A stretch of DNA of 64,000 nt from Malaya genurostris. Lineage: Eukaryota > Arthropoda > Insecta > Diptera > Culicidae. Of this stretch, positions 35,638-45,490 are shown in pieces. Within the stretch, counting starts at the first letter, position 1, and every line of letters begins with the position of its first letter. The stretch is taken from assembly GCF_030247185.1 (NCBI RefSeq), contig NC_080571.1:29991753-30055752 (forward strand), read 5' to 3'. The position numbers were made by a program, and so were the translations under genes. Under the pieces are notes generated by a model. The model searched no databases, was not told the origin of the DNA, and saw only the letters and a list, made by a program, of their open reading frames with translations.

Positions 35638-36130
35638 CCGAAATCAAAAATCGAAAGGCAAAATTCCAAATGTTATCGAAGAACAGCCTAAGAACGACTG
35701 AATAAAAAAAGGAAAAAAAGGAAAAAATGAAATAATCAAAAAATGGAAGAACAAAAGAAAAGAAGATAGGAAAAGCAGATGAACGAAGGAACGGAAAACC
35801 GAAACAGTGGTAAATCGAAAAGTGTAAGAACGGGAGAAACAAGAATGAACGAGTTAACGGATGAACAGAGCAAAGAATAAATGAAGGGTAACAAAAAGGA
35901 AAACGACAGAAAGGAAGTACGAAAGACCAAAAAATAGAAGTAAAGAAGAATATAAGATTAGAAGAAGAAAGAAATAACGGTAGAACAGAAAAACGTAAAA
36001 TGGAATAATGAAAGCATGATAAATGTGAAATCTGAATAACGGAGAAAAGGACGAACGGAAAGAATGAAGGAAACGACAGAACCAAAGAGTGAAAATATAA
36101 AAGGTAACGAAGGAACAACTGAACGAAGCT
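35638..36130. repeat. Purine-rich, strand-asymmetric cryptic repeat
   Basis: The plus strand is mostly A and G in degenerate GAACGAAA, GGAAAAA and AAGAAC words for about 480 bases. It begins at the tail of dispersed repeat copy f (AGAAAGGCAAAAC). Minus-strand frames here (35558-36118 and others) are F/L/S-rich artefacts of the composition. Confidence 0.75.
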
Positions 36131-37489
36131 ATGAAGAGGGCTAATCTCATTGTGTTCACTCAGGAGTCATTTACAGAAATAGAAGAACTTATCTGGTCAA
36201 TTGCTTGAATGCATTGGAATTTGGTAATTATAATATCCTAATAATTTTTGCTATTCTATGAATTTTGCTTAGAGTTAGTGTTTCCTATACTCATCACTAG
36301 CCATATAAGAATTAAGAATAATTGATATTAAAGAATTAGATACAATTAATACATCTATTAACATACATCAAAAGCGCGTTCTGAACACTTGAGCTAAGTA
36401 ACGTTTGTTAGCCAGGTAAATCACATCCGGAAAAATCAGCAACGCCCGGAATCATTTTTGACAGCCCCTTGAACGTAAGCTCCGATGCACAAAGCGGAGT
36501 GAAATAATGGCCCGGATGAAAACTTAAACCAACAAGTTGATATCGACACCGGCCTGTACCGAGTTACCTTCAGTTTAACTGTGCAAACAGCCTCAATCTT
36601 CCTCAGCATAACAACAGTCCAACAGAGTCGGTTGTAAACAACGACGCTGCAAAGTTTCGCTTCGCGCGGCAATCATGTAAATACACATGGAGAAACTAAG
36701 TTCCCCTTACCCAGCCTTGCCACCTACCATTTCTGACCACCAACCATGAGTCCATGAGCTGTGCATAATCCACCACCCATCGCCATCGGTTTGGGTAGCG
36801 AAATTATGCTGGAGCAAAATTAAAACTCAGCTGGGGTCAGCTGCAGCAGTGATAGCACAGAAGGTACCTGCCTGACCGGGTGACGACGAAGGGACGACAA
36901 TTGACAGGGTGATTGTATGTGGGCATGCTTTTTAGTACAGTGCTTGAGAGTCGGTCGACGGTTAGGTGGAAACCCAGATAGCAAAGCAGGCTGAATTGAA
37001 AAGAAAAAAAAACTGAATATCCACGTTGTGTTGCATACCACTGATGCATGGTGCAATGTGCATGGAGGGAAAAGTCGCCAACTATGAATAGAGCTAATAT
37101 TGGCACCGAGCTAAGCATGCCATGCCGGAGCGGCCGGTGGACTGTTGTTTTGAAGAGAAAATTGCCGGTCAGTTTCTGAATACGATGGAGAAGCACAGCG
37201 ACAAGGCGACCAGGAGAAAGAGTTAGACCGAGAGAAAGGGTGTGTGTGTATGTGTATGAAACGGGGCAGTAAACATCACCACTCAAAACCGGACTCGGAG
37301 GTTTGGCGAAGCGGCGACATAAGCGGACTCTATTATAAAAGGGGGGGCAAAAAAAAGAAGTATACCAATGCCTTGGGTGATTAGCAGTAACTACCCATTA
37401 CAGTTATTTTTAAACTCCTTCGGTTAACTTGTGACTATCTTGATTTGTCGTGTCCCCGCTACAATCGTACCACTTTGGAAGCATTTTTG
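36131..37489. other. Unassigned sequence, no gene recognised
   Basis: Little repeat content at 36430-37330 and balanced composition. The frames at 36436-36672 and 36837-37286 (minus) show no domain. TATTATAAAAGGGG at 37332-37345 resembles a TATA box without other promoter support. Confidence 0.35.
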
Positions 37490-37800
37490 TCGTGAATACG
37501 ACTTACTTTACTATGGGGTGCCTTTTCAAAATTAGCCATATGGAAGAATGGGCAGAACTTAATCGCGAATATCTCGACTTGTATTAATGGTAGCAACATA
37601 ATTCTTTCACCATTTCATCAAAAATATGATCAGGAATTCAGGATAATATTTTGAACAGTGTGCGATAACCACAAACAACTCAAAAATTAAGTTTTCTTAA
37701 AATTTGAAAACAACGCGGAAAACTTTTTACTTTCGCTTGGGTTTTTCGCGCAAGGACGACGATTTTGAGATAGTCAGGCACATATCTTCAACTGAATGCG

Positions 37801-37808
37801 TATAAAAG
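37801..37808 (+). promoter_or_regulatory. TATA box of histone-like unit B1
   Basis: TATAAAAG in the same context as 34380-34387; the following 50 bases to ATG 37852 are nearly identical between the two units, suggesting shared origin and possibly retained promoter function. Confidence 0.5.
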
Positions 37809-37868
37809 GGGAACCGTGGTCGAAAATCGATCATTTCTTTTCGTGCGTTCGATGGAAGCAGACGTCGT

Positions 37869-38500
37869 GGGAGTGGAATCATCAACCAGCAGCGAGAGAG
37901 AATGCACCTTCTGCGTGGTTAATAAAAACCTCAAACGCTCAGGTCGCATCTCTCATTCGCTTGCTGGCCATCGAGGCGAGAGGACCAGCCAGCAGCAGCA
38001 GCGGGAGTTAAACTTTCCACCAGCAGCGAGAGAGAATGCACCTTCTGCGTGGTTAATAAAAACCTCAAACGCTCAGGTCGCATCTCTCATTCGCTTGCTG
38101 GCCATCGAGGCGAGAGGACCAGCCAGCAGCAGCAGCGGGAGTTAAACTTTCCACCAGCAGCGAGAGAGAATGCACCTTCTGCGTGGTTAATAAAAACCTC
38201 AAACGCTCAGGTCGCATCTCTCATTCGCTTGCTGGCCATCGAGGCGCGAAAACCAGCCAGCAGCAGCAGCGAGAGAGAATGCACCTTCTGCGTGGTTAAT
38301 AAAAACCTCAAACGCTCAGGTCGCATCTCTCATTCGCTTGCTGGCCATCGAGGCGCGAGGACCAGCCAGCAGCAGCAGCGAGAGTTAACCAGCAGCGACG
38401 GAGAATGCACCTTCTGCGTGGTTAAAAACCTCAAACGCTCAGGTCGCATCTCTCATTCGCTTGCTGGCCACCAAGGCGAGAACCAGCAGCGACTGAAACT
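37869..38500 (+). repeat. Five tandem units of 109-134 bp
   Basis: The landmark AATGCACCTTCTGCGTGG starts at 37901, 38035, 38169, 38278 and 38404, giving spacings of 134, 134, 109 and 126. The units are nearly identical and correspond to a single segment in copy A. Because 134 is not a multiple of three, successive units are read in different frames, so the frames crossing them (37816-38145, 38049-38525) are unlikely to encode a conserved protein. Confidence 0.9.
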
Positions 38501-38650
38501 GGATTCTGAGTGTTATTGGATCTAAATTTAGGTCTTGAACTCAGGGTCCAGTTCTCTATTCCAGACTTCTATTCGGTTCTTCTTAAAACCATAATAATAC
38601 TCCTAAAGAATTATGCGGAATTTACTTTACTGTACCTCTATATAACCCAT

Positions 38651-39835
38651 TTTGTCGTGAATACGACTTACTTTACTATGGGGTGCCTTTTCAAAATTTA
38701 CCCTCTGAGAGAGTGATAAGTTTTTGATCGTGAATATCTATTGTTGTATCTAATGAATCAACATAATTCTTGCGACATGCCATCGGAAATATGATCACAA
38801 TTTTATGATAAAATTTTCAGTTTTGTGACATAGTCTCAAATAATTCAAAATTGAACTTTTCTGAAATGTTTGGTATAAACGAGTATCAAAGAGGATAATT
38901 CATAAGGCGCGTTTGCCTTTCTCGTATTTTTAAAGCTCACAGCTCAGTGATCTGTGAAAGGATTTATATAATCTAACTACCAATAGAATCGAAATTTTTC
39001 AATTTAAACGTGTATAGCAAAAGCATTGAAGTATTTCAATAGTACACTATTGAAAAACCTGTCTCATTTGCTCCATGTCAACACCAGCCAATCAGAATGC
39101 GTTCTAAGGAAGAGAACAAAATATCTGCTGCTGTACCACAAATCGTCCGGGAAAAATGTTCCGAAAAGTGGTGAATATCGCAGTGAGTTCCTCAATTTGG
39201 TCCTTGTGAATGCTAGAAACGAATCCCTACAGCATATTGATAGTTTCTTTCAATAAAATATGCAAATCCGAAATGAAATAATCGATATTAAAATTCTGTA
39301 TGCGGCTATTTTTATAGCCGTTAGGACCGCCCATTAGTGAAGAAGCTACAAACGAAATCAGGTAGAAACAAGCCTCTCAACAAAACTTGAATCAGTTTGG
39401 ATTGTATCGCCACTGCGAGCAGATGTGTTTTGTGTCGTCTGCACGCTTCCGACAAGAACGATTACGTCACAGCTGCCAGTCATTAGCATTGGGAAAAAAA
39501 CAACGGTGGAGAGCATTGCACAATATCAGCCGTTCTAATGGCTCTAAAAGTTTTCTAAAGAACTATTAGGATTTGTTGTTTGCAAATCGTGGGAAATATC
39601 CTCAGTTTACTGCAAATCAAGAACAGTTTGCTTAGATTTGTGCACTTTTCGCTGTGTGAAATTCACAGTAATCGAGATCAAGTGAAGCTTTCTTTGTTTT
39701 TGCGAAAAATGTGAAAAAGGGGAATGCGTGCATAATTCATACAATTGATATTCGGAAGTGTTAAGGAACATGTCAGTTGTTTTCGTATTCACGACATCCA
39801 GTTATGTCTCTGACATTACCCACCCGCCTTTTTCG
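38651..39835 (+). repeat. Histone-like repeat, copy B2 (divergent interior)
   Basis: Head TGTCGTGAATACGACTTACT at 38647-38670 and end TTCGTATTCACGACATCC near 39790, homologous to the end of copy A. The interior differs from A and B1 and includes a block shared, inverted, with 4884-5213 (39026-39256, with CCAATCAG at 39089) and the uninterrupted target site of the DD37E copies (GATTTATATAATCTAAC near 38960-38980). Confidence 0.55.
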
Positions 39836-40255
39836 AAATGATTCTTTTTTTTACCCTAAAAAGTAGTTCTGCTTCGATCAGAGATCCTGGTACCGATTTG
39901 AACTAGGCTACTTAAAATTTAACTACCTCTGAGTAGCAACGCAAGAACTATAGCACGGAGGTTGTTTCTAACTTTAAATACAGTTAGTTCAATAATATTC
40001 TACTTATTCTACCCATGGAACAACTCTACCAATTTACAGGTAGATGTAAATAGCAAAAAATGACCGAGTCGGACTGTTTACAAATTTTATTGATTCTGTA
40101 AAAAATGTTCATTTCGACCTAAGTAACAAATCTCTTTGTTTACTTTCTCTTTCAATTTCGATTTTTACTCTTAGCAATCCTTCTCTTCAATTATTTACCG
40201 ATAATAATATCTAAAGCTATCATCTTTAGATCTGCGCTGAAGAAATTACCGATAA
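39836..40255. other. Unassigned spacer
   Basis: No gene or element end recognised between the histone-like unit and the head of dispersed repeat copy g. Confidence 0.35.
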
Positions 40256-40545
40256 ACCTAGTGGTGTATTGATGCCTTTCTCATATCAATCATACTATCA
40301 TATATAATACTGTGGTATTCTTCAAAATAATTTTCTTCGATTCTTAAAAGAATAACCGAAATCGGTTTGTTTGACCGTATACTGATAAAAACTAACAATT
40401 GGAAAAGATTTAAGGTCGATTTAGAATTTTTTTTAAGGTTTTCCCCCATTTTAGGTGATGGTATACAAATTTTAACACACTTTACCCTATATTTCCGGAT
40501 CCGGAAGTCGGATCCGCATGAAATTCAGGAATTACGCATGGACCT

Positions 40546-41203
40546 TGTAAGTAGTTTTTTTGTACTTACTGTTGAGCATGCAGACTTACCTTTGACTCTC
40601 TCGGGGGCTGTCTAACTAGCGTCTATCAGAGGTTAACTGCCGTGGTATGCTGTTACTTTTCCGAGCACGTGGTTGCCGAAAGGGGGGGGGAGAAGTTATT
40701 GTGAATATGCCGTATTGTCGATTTTACGGACGCCTGCGGCTCCGCGGCTTCCCTTGGCCGACGACTAGTAGTGGTAAGGGCCTTAGCACACGGACAGAAC
40801 TCAATTCCGGGCCTCAGAATGCTCGGTCATTCCGGCCTCGTGGTTACACCGGTTTCGCTTCTTCTTTGTACGACTCGCTCGACTTGGGACAACTGATCTT
40901 CACGTCTTATCTCGCTCGCGCCTCATCAAGAACAGAACGAACTCTCACCCCGAGATCGTCTCCCCCTCCGGCTTCTCTTCGACTCCATCTCCTTTTCTAC
41001 CTGTGATCGTTATCAGCGTTTGTGATGTTCCGGTTTTGGTAGCCGCATATCGCATGGGGTGTGCTCGGTGGCAACGTTGTTTGAAATGACAGTTAACTAA
41101 ATTTAACAATACTAGGCCTTACTCCTATCGCATGAACTCAAATACATATATATTTTTATAATTAGTATATTAATATTAATTTGGGACATGGTAGCATGTT
41201 ACA
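40546..41203 (-). repeat. 3' LTR of the gypsy element
   Basis: 658 bp, with the same sequence as 48296-48952 apart from one extra G near 40681-40690. A TATAAAAATATA-like box lies on the minus strand near the U3 start. Confidence 0.95.
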
Positions 41204-41211
41204 TTTCCCCC
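41204..41211 (-). other. Polypurine tract
   Basis: The minus strand reads GGGGGAAA immediately before the 3' LTR, the expected position and composition for the plus-strand DNA primer. Confidence 0.8.
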
Positions 41212-41399
41212 GAGGTACAATAAAAAAATAATTGAAAATATATGTTACTGGTTTTTTTAATTTTTTTTTTTTTAATGCTAAACATAATGATAATTTACGC
41301 TATTCATTAATCGAAAACACAACAAAGCTTTACAGAATTTTTAATAGCAAAATATGCCCTTCATTTGGGCTGTTTGGTCATCTCGGTTTAATTAGTTAG

Positions 41400-41502
41400 A
41401 CGGGTATTCAAATCGAGTACTCGCAACGGGGTGACCCTCGTGATCGGCAGGCCATCACGGCGAGTCGGTAATTACTTCATACGAGGCGATTTGAACACCC
41501 GT
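41400..41502 (-). ncRNA. Long structured stem in the 3' untranslated region of the gypsy RNA
   Basis: Arms 41400-41415 and 41487-41502 are inverse complements over 16 bases; the single non-Watson-Crick position becomes a G-U pair only in the minus-strand (sense) RNA. The stem continues inward with CTCG/CGAG, and an inner hairpin CGTGAT/ATCACG lies at 41439-41459. It may be an RNA export, packaging or stability element; the function is inference. Confidence 0.6.
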
Positions 41503-42268
41503 GTCTCTGATATTCTATAGCATGCAAAATTTCATAATACATGGACCATAGTAACGGTTTGGAAAGAAAGGGGTGTTGTAATTTTTTTTTTATTTGTGTT
41601 GGTGAAATCCCTTCACACTTTCCGCCGTCAATATGAGAAATTGTACATCCTAGATCAGAGCGGTTCGGAATTCAATTTAGTTCGGTCCCATCTAAACGTC
41701 TCCAGGAAGCCCGCAATTTCTCAACACGTCTGGCCGAAAGAATGTTCTTGATAGATGGACCTTAATATCAAAACTAATGACTTTCTGTTCTGGCAACTCT
41801 TCTGTGAGATTGGGATCAGCAAGTCCACTCGAAGTATCCAGATCGATAGGGATTTTAAATATATCATCTTTCCGTCAAAGACGCCTTTAGCCTATCCCTA
41901 TTGACTGCTACTTTGTCAAATTAAAACTTATAATTGATTCGGCCGGCCTAAAATGTCTGCACTACAACGATGGAAACCTCTAACCGTTCCTTCAACCCCA
42001 TAATTAGTTGAACCATGATTGGGTTTCTAACAGGCATCGCTATTCCCTTCCCTGTGATAGGTCCTAAAACTCCCTCTGAAGGACTACCTGATCTACATAA
42101 GGAAGATTGTAATGCTCACTCTTGTTATGTCCTTATTCTATCTTAGGTCGACTAAGAAAGAAAAGGCCTCTCGAGTGATTTTGGTGGAATACACAGTGTT
42201 TTCCCAACTCACGATTACAACGACTCAGTCAACTAGTAGTGATACCCAACCCGGTCCTGGGTCCTATT

Positions 42269-45200
42269 CTATGGTTTAAGATGCTCTGCTGGCCAGATAC
42301 CTAAATTCTTACCATCGGTGTCTTCCAGTTCATAGGAACTTGACCCGTGTTTAGCCACTACGCGGCAAGGAAGGTACATTGGCGCCAGCTTGGCGTTATA
42401 ATATTCACTGGCGTTAGAGAGCTTGAAATTTTTCCTAAATATTTGTTGTCCTATCTTGAATTCAGTCGGTCTCGACCGCTTACGCATATTGTAGCGACGA
42501 GAATTGACTTCATATGCTCTAAGCAGATTTTTCTTGACGATGTCATAAATATCGCCACTGATTTGCTTCAGCCCCTCTGCCCGCTGTTCGTCGGTATAAT
42601 CTTCTTTACGTCGCCATCGTAGATGGTCCTCGCCGTTAACCGCAATTTCGTGACATCGCGTGATGAAAAACGGAGTTAGCCCCGTAGCCGAATGAACTGT
42701 ATTATTAAATACATACTCAATATCAACTATGTTGGTGTCCCAACACCGTTGATCCCTTTTGCAGTACGTCCTGATCGCGGCATTGATAGAACGGTTTAGC
42801 CGTTCTACCGGATTCCCTTGGCTATGATGTCTGGATGTTGTCCAGTGTTTCACAGCGTACCGATTCAACAGTGTTCTAAATTCCTTGGATACGAAAGTCG
42901 AAGCGTTATCTGTAAGGACTATTTCCGGGATGGAGTTTCTTAAAAACCATCCTTCGCGCAGAGTCTTGCAAAGACTCGCCGATTCGATGCGTCGCATGGG
43001 GTGGATTTGGCACCATTTGCTAAATAAATCTTGAATCACTAAAATGTACATAAAACCCGCACGACTTTTAGGTAAAGGACCCACGTAATCCATAGCGATA
43101 ATTTGCCAAGGCTGATCCGCCAGCTTTTGTTTCCCCATCACCGGAATTGTTGGAACGGTGGCCGGTTTACTTTCCTTGCAAACCATACATTTCTGTACAA
43201 CCTTGCGAGTCTCGGATGCCATGTGTGGCCAATAATACCGCAATTGCAAACGATTCAGTGTTTTAAGAGCACCCAGGTGGAAACAGGCTTCATGTTCCTG
43301 TTCGATTATTTTTCTTCTATTTTCTGGTGGGGGGACCATTTTCCATTCAAATCTAAGGTCGAAAGGTTCCTCTTCGACCGGTACGTATTTCCAAAGCTGA
43401 CCATCCTCTAACCGGAAGTCCGAATATTGCTCGGGCTGCTCTTCAATCTGTTGGACCAACTTTGCGTACGAATCTGGTGGGTGGTTAATGGCTGTAATTG
43501 CGCAGATGCTTCTAGAGAGTGCATCAGGCACAATATTATCAATGCCTCGCCTATGAACAACGCTCATATCCAAATGTTGGAGGTCTAAACTCCATCGACT
43601 TAGTCTGGAAGATGGACGCCACTTGTTACTGCGAATATATTGTAGGGCCGAGGCATCGGTCACTAGGGTGAAGTGACTTCCCTCGATATATCCCCTAAAC
43701 TTCTCTATCGCCAATAAAGCGGCTAGTGTTTCCTTCTCAGTGGCTGAATAATTTTGCTGGGCAGAGTTCAATTTTTGAGAAAAGAAGCTTATGACTTTCT
43801 CCGATCCTTCTTGTAGTTGAGTGAGAACTCCAGCTACCGCACGATCACTTGCATCGGTTTGAACACAAAACTCTTGTTCGAAATCCGGATTAGATAAAAT
43901 GGGGGCTGTTATCAAACGTTCCTTGATGTGTTTAAAAGCCATGTCGGCTTCCTGTGTCCAACGGATAGTTTTCGGCTTGCCTGTTAACAGGTCGGAAATG
44001 GGTGCCGTAATGGCACTAAAGTCAGCCAAAAACCGTCGATAGTAATTTATCATTCCCAGAAACCGACGGACTTGTCGCACGGTTCTGGGAGCTTCGAAGT
44101 CTAAGATTCCTTGAACCTTTGAAGGATCCGGTCTGAGTCCCTCACTGGACAATAAATATCCTAAAAATGGGACTTCAGATCGGCAAAATTGCGACTTATC
44201 GATATTTATCGACAGGTTAGCTCCATTTAATCTTCCGGCGACTTCTTCCAATAGGGAAATGTGTTCTTCAAAACTATCGCTGGCGACAATAATGTCGTCC
44301 AGGTAAACAAAAACCTTGGGCTCTAAGGCTCCATTTCCAAGGATTTTATCCATAAGGCGAGACAGTGTAGCGGGACTATTAGTAAGACCAAACGGTAGGC
44401 GTGTGTATTGGAACATGCCGCGGCCTTGTATACAAAAAGCCGTCAATGGTCTTGATTTGTGACATAACGGTATCTGTAGGAACGCGTCTTTGAGGTCGAT
44501 CGTGCTCAGGAAACGAGTTTTTCCTAGACGTCCCAATATTCTTCCCACATGTGCCAGAGGGTACGCATCTCTTTTCGTGCGTGCGTTTAATTTGCGTGCA
44601 TCTAAACACAATCGAATCGATCCGTTTGGTTTCTTAATAGGAACTGCATTAAGTGCCCAATCCGATATGGATTCTTCTATTATCCCCAAGGAAAGTAATC
44701 GATCAATTTCATCGTTCAGCGCTTTGTGTATTGATGGAGAATAAGGAAAGGGGTTTACTCGAATTGGTGGAGAGTCCTTATACTCGTCTTTAAGTTCTAT
44801 CGTGTGTTGAGTCAGGGAGGTTACGTCAAGTTTGTTCGACATAGCCGACTTGAAAAGTTTTTTAATTCGTTCGATTTCCTTTCTCTGATCGGAACTGATT
44901 TCCACAAAATTCGATGGAGATTGATCGAGACTCTCTTCGGCATTTATTTGAAAGACTCGATAATTGTTAATCGAAATTTGGATTCCGAAGGCTTTGAAAA
45001 AATCCATACCAGCGATACAGTCTACGGGGAGATCATCGACCAGTATCGTTTGTAGAACCTTTGTTTCGTTCTCGAAACAAAACGGCAAATATACGCTGCC
45101 CAATACCTGTAGTTGATCCCCCGAGGCACTGGTGAGACATAAACTGGATGAATGCAACTTAGTAGTAGAGGTTTTCCATAATCGCGACGTCTTAACCGAG

Positions 45201-45490
45201 ATTAAGGTTTTCTGACTTCCGCTATCTAGCAGCGTTCTTATCAGGCAATTGTAAATGGTTGGATGTATAAAAGGACGATCATCCGAGATAACGGACAGGA
45301 CATGCTTTTCTGGATTATCTTGTCCTTCGTGATTATTACAGTCGGAAATTGGCTCGTATCCCAAAGAAAACAAAGTGAGAATTGTTTGGTTTCGGGGGAC
45401 AATTTTATTGAAGTGCGGTTCCACACCGACGACTACTTGGTGGGGCCGGTCTCCCTCCGGCGCTGCTCGTTTTTTGAACAAAAAGGGCAC
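42269..45490 (-). CDS. pol: Ty3/gypsy Pol polyprotein (protease, RT, RNase H, integrase)
   Basis: Open frame of 1,073 codons. Made as a Gag-Pol fusion, it would cleave the polyprotein, copy element RNA and integrate the cDNA. Protease LLDSGS is at residues 87-92. The RT spans about 240-500 with DLKDAF at 332-337, LPFGLTNSP at 365-373 and catalytic YLDD at 396-399. RNase H has TDAS at 545-548, an active-site E near 585 and TDAS at 611-614. The integrase has an HHCC zinc finger (H733, H738, C768, C771) and catalytic D801, D861, E896 (DD35E). The first methionine at 45490 lies before the slip site, so the true Pol start is the frameshift. Two in-frame lysine codons and an arginine follow the slip. 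No stop or missing catalytic residue is seen. Confidence 0.95.
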   Translation of the reverse strand: MPFLFKKRAAPEGDRPHQVVVGVEPHFNKIVPRNQTILTLFSLGYEPISDCNNHEGQDNPEKHVLSVISDDRPFIHPTIYNCLIRTLLDSGSQKTLISVKTSRLWKTSTTKLHSSSLCLTSASGDQLQVLGSVYLPFCFENETKVLQTILVDDLPVDCIAGMDFFKAFGIQISINNYRVFQINAEESLDQSPSNFVEISSDQRKEIERIKKLFKSAMSNKLDVTSLTQHTIELKDEYKDSPPIRVNPFPYSPSIHKALNDEIDRLLSLGIIEESISDWALNAVPIKKPNGSIRLCLDARKLNARTKRDAYPLAHVGRILGRLGKTRFLSTIDLKDAFLQIPLCHKSRPLTAFCIQGRGMFQYTRLPFGLTNSPATLSRLMDKILGNGALEPKVFVYLDDIIVASDSFEEHISLLEEVAGRLNGANLSINIDKSQFCRSEVPFLGYLLSSEGLRPDPSKVQGILDFEAPRTVRQVRRFLGMINYYRRFLADFSAITAPISDLLTGKPKTIRWTQEADMAFKHIKERLITAPILSNPDFEQEFCVQTDASDRAVAGVLTQLQEGSEKVISFFSQKLNSAQQNYSATEKETLAALLAIEKFRGYIEGSHFTLVTDASALQYIRSNKWRPSSRLSRWSLDLQHLDMSVVHRRGIDNIVPDALSRSICAITAINHPPDSYAKLVQQIEEQPEQYSDFRLEDGQLWKYVPVEEEPFDLRFEWKMVPPPENRRKIIEQEHEACFHLGALKTLNRLQLRYYWPHMASETRKVVQKCMVCKESKPATVPTIPVMGKQKLADQPWQIIAMDYVGPLPKSRAGFMYILVIQDLFSKWCQIHPMRRIESASLCKTLREGWFLRNSIPEIVLTDNASTFVSKEFRTLLNRYAVKHWTTSRHHSQGNPVERLNRSINAAIRTYCKRDQRCWDTNIVDIEYVFNNTVHSATGLTPFFITRCHEIAVNGEDHLRWRRKEDYTDEQRAEGLKQISGDIYDIVKKNLLRAYEVNSRRYNMRKRSRPTEFKIGQQIFRKNFKLSNASEYYNAKLAPMYLPCRVVAKHGSSSYELEDTDGKNLGIWPAEHLKP

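Larger units (their letters stand above)
37490..38650 (+). repeat. Histone-like transcription-unit repeat, copy B1
   Basis: Head TCGTGAATACGACTTACTTT with GGGGTGCC, a TATA box at 37801-37808, an ATG at 37852 and a peptide start like copy A (ADVVGV). It then has five tandem units (37869-38500), a decayed stem-loop GGTTCTTCTTAAAACC at 38575-38590, and an end at ACCCATTTT that joins the next unit's head. B1 and B2 are therefore head-to-tail. Confidence 0.6.

Noticed and set aside
35558..36118. 186-codon minus-strand frame rich in F, L and S, like a membrane protein
   Set aside because: It is the complement of a purine-rich cryptic repeat; the hydrophobicity follows from base composition and neighbouring frames look the same.
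37332..37345. TATTATAAAAGGGG as a host promoter
   Set aside because: No initiator, coding region or conserved context follows; a single AT-rich match is not enough.
38049..38525. 158-codon plus-strand frame
   Set aside because: It crosses tandem units whose 134-base period shifts the frame, so the same DNA is read as different proteins; no domain is conserved.
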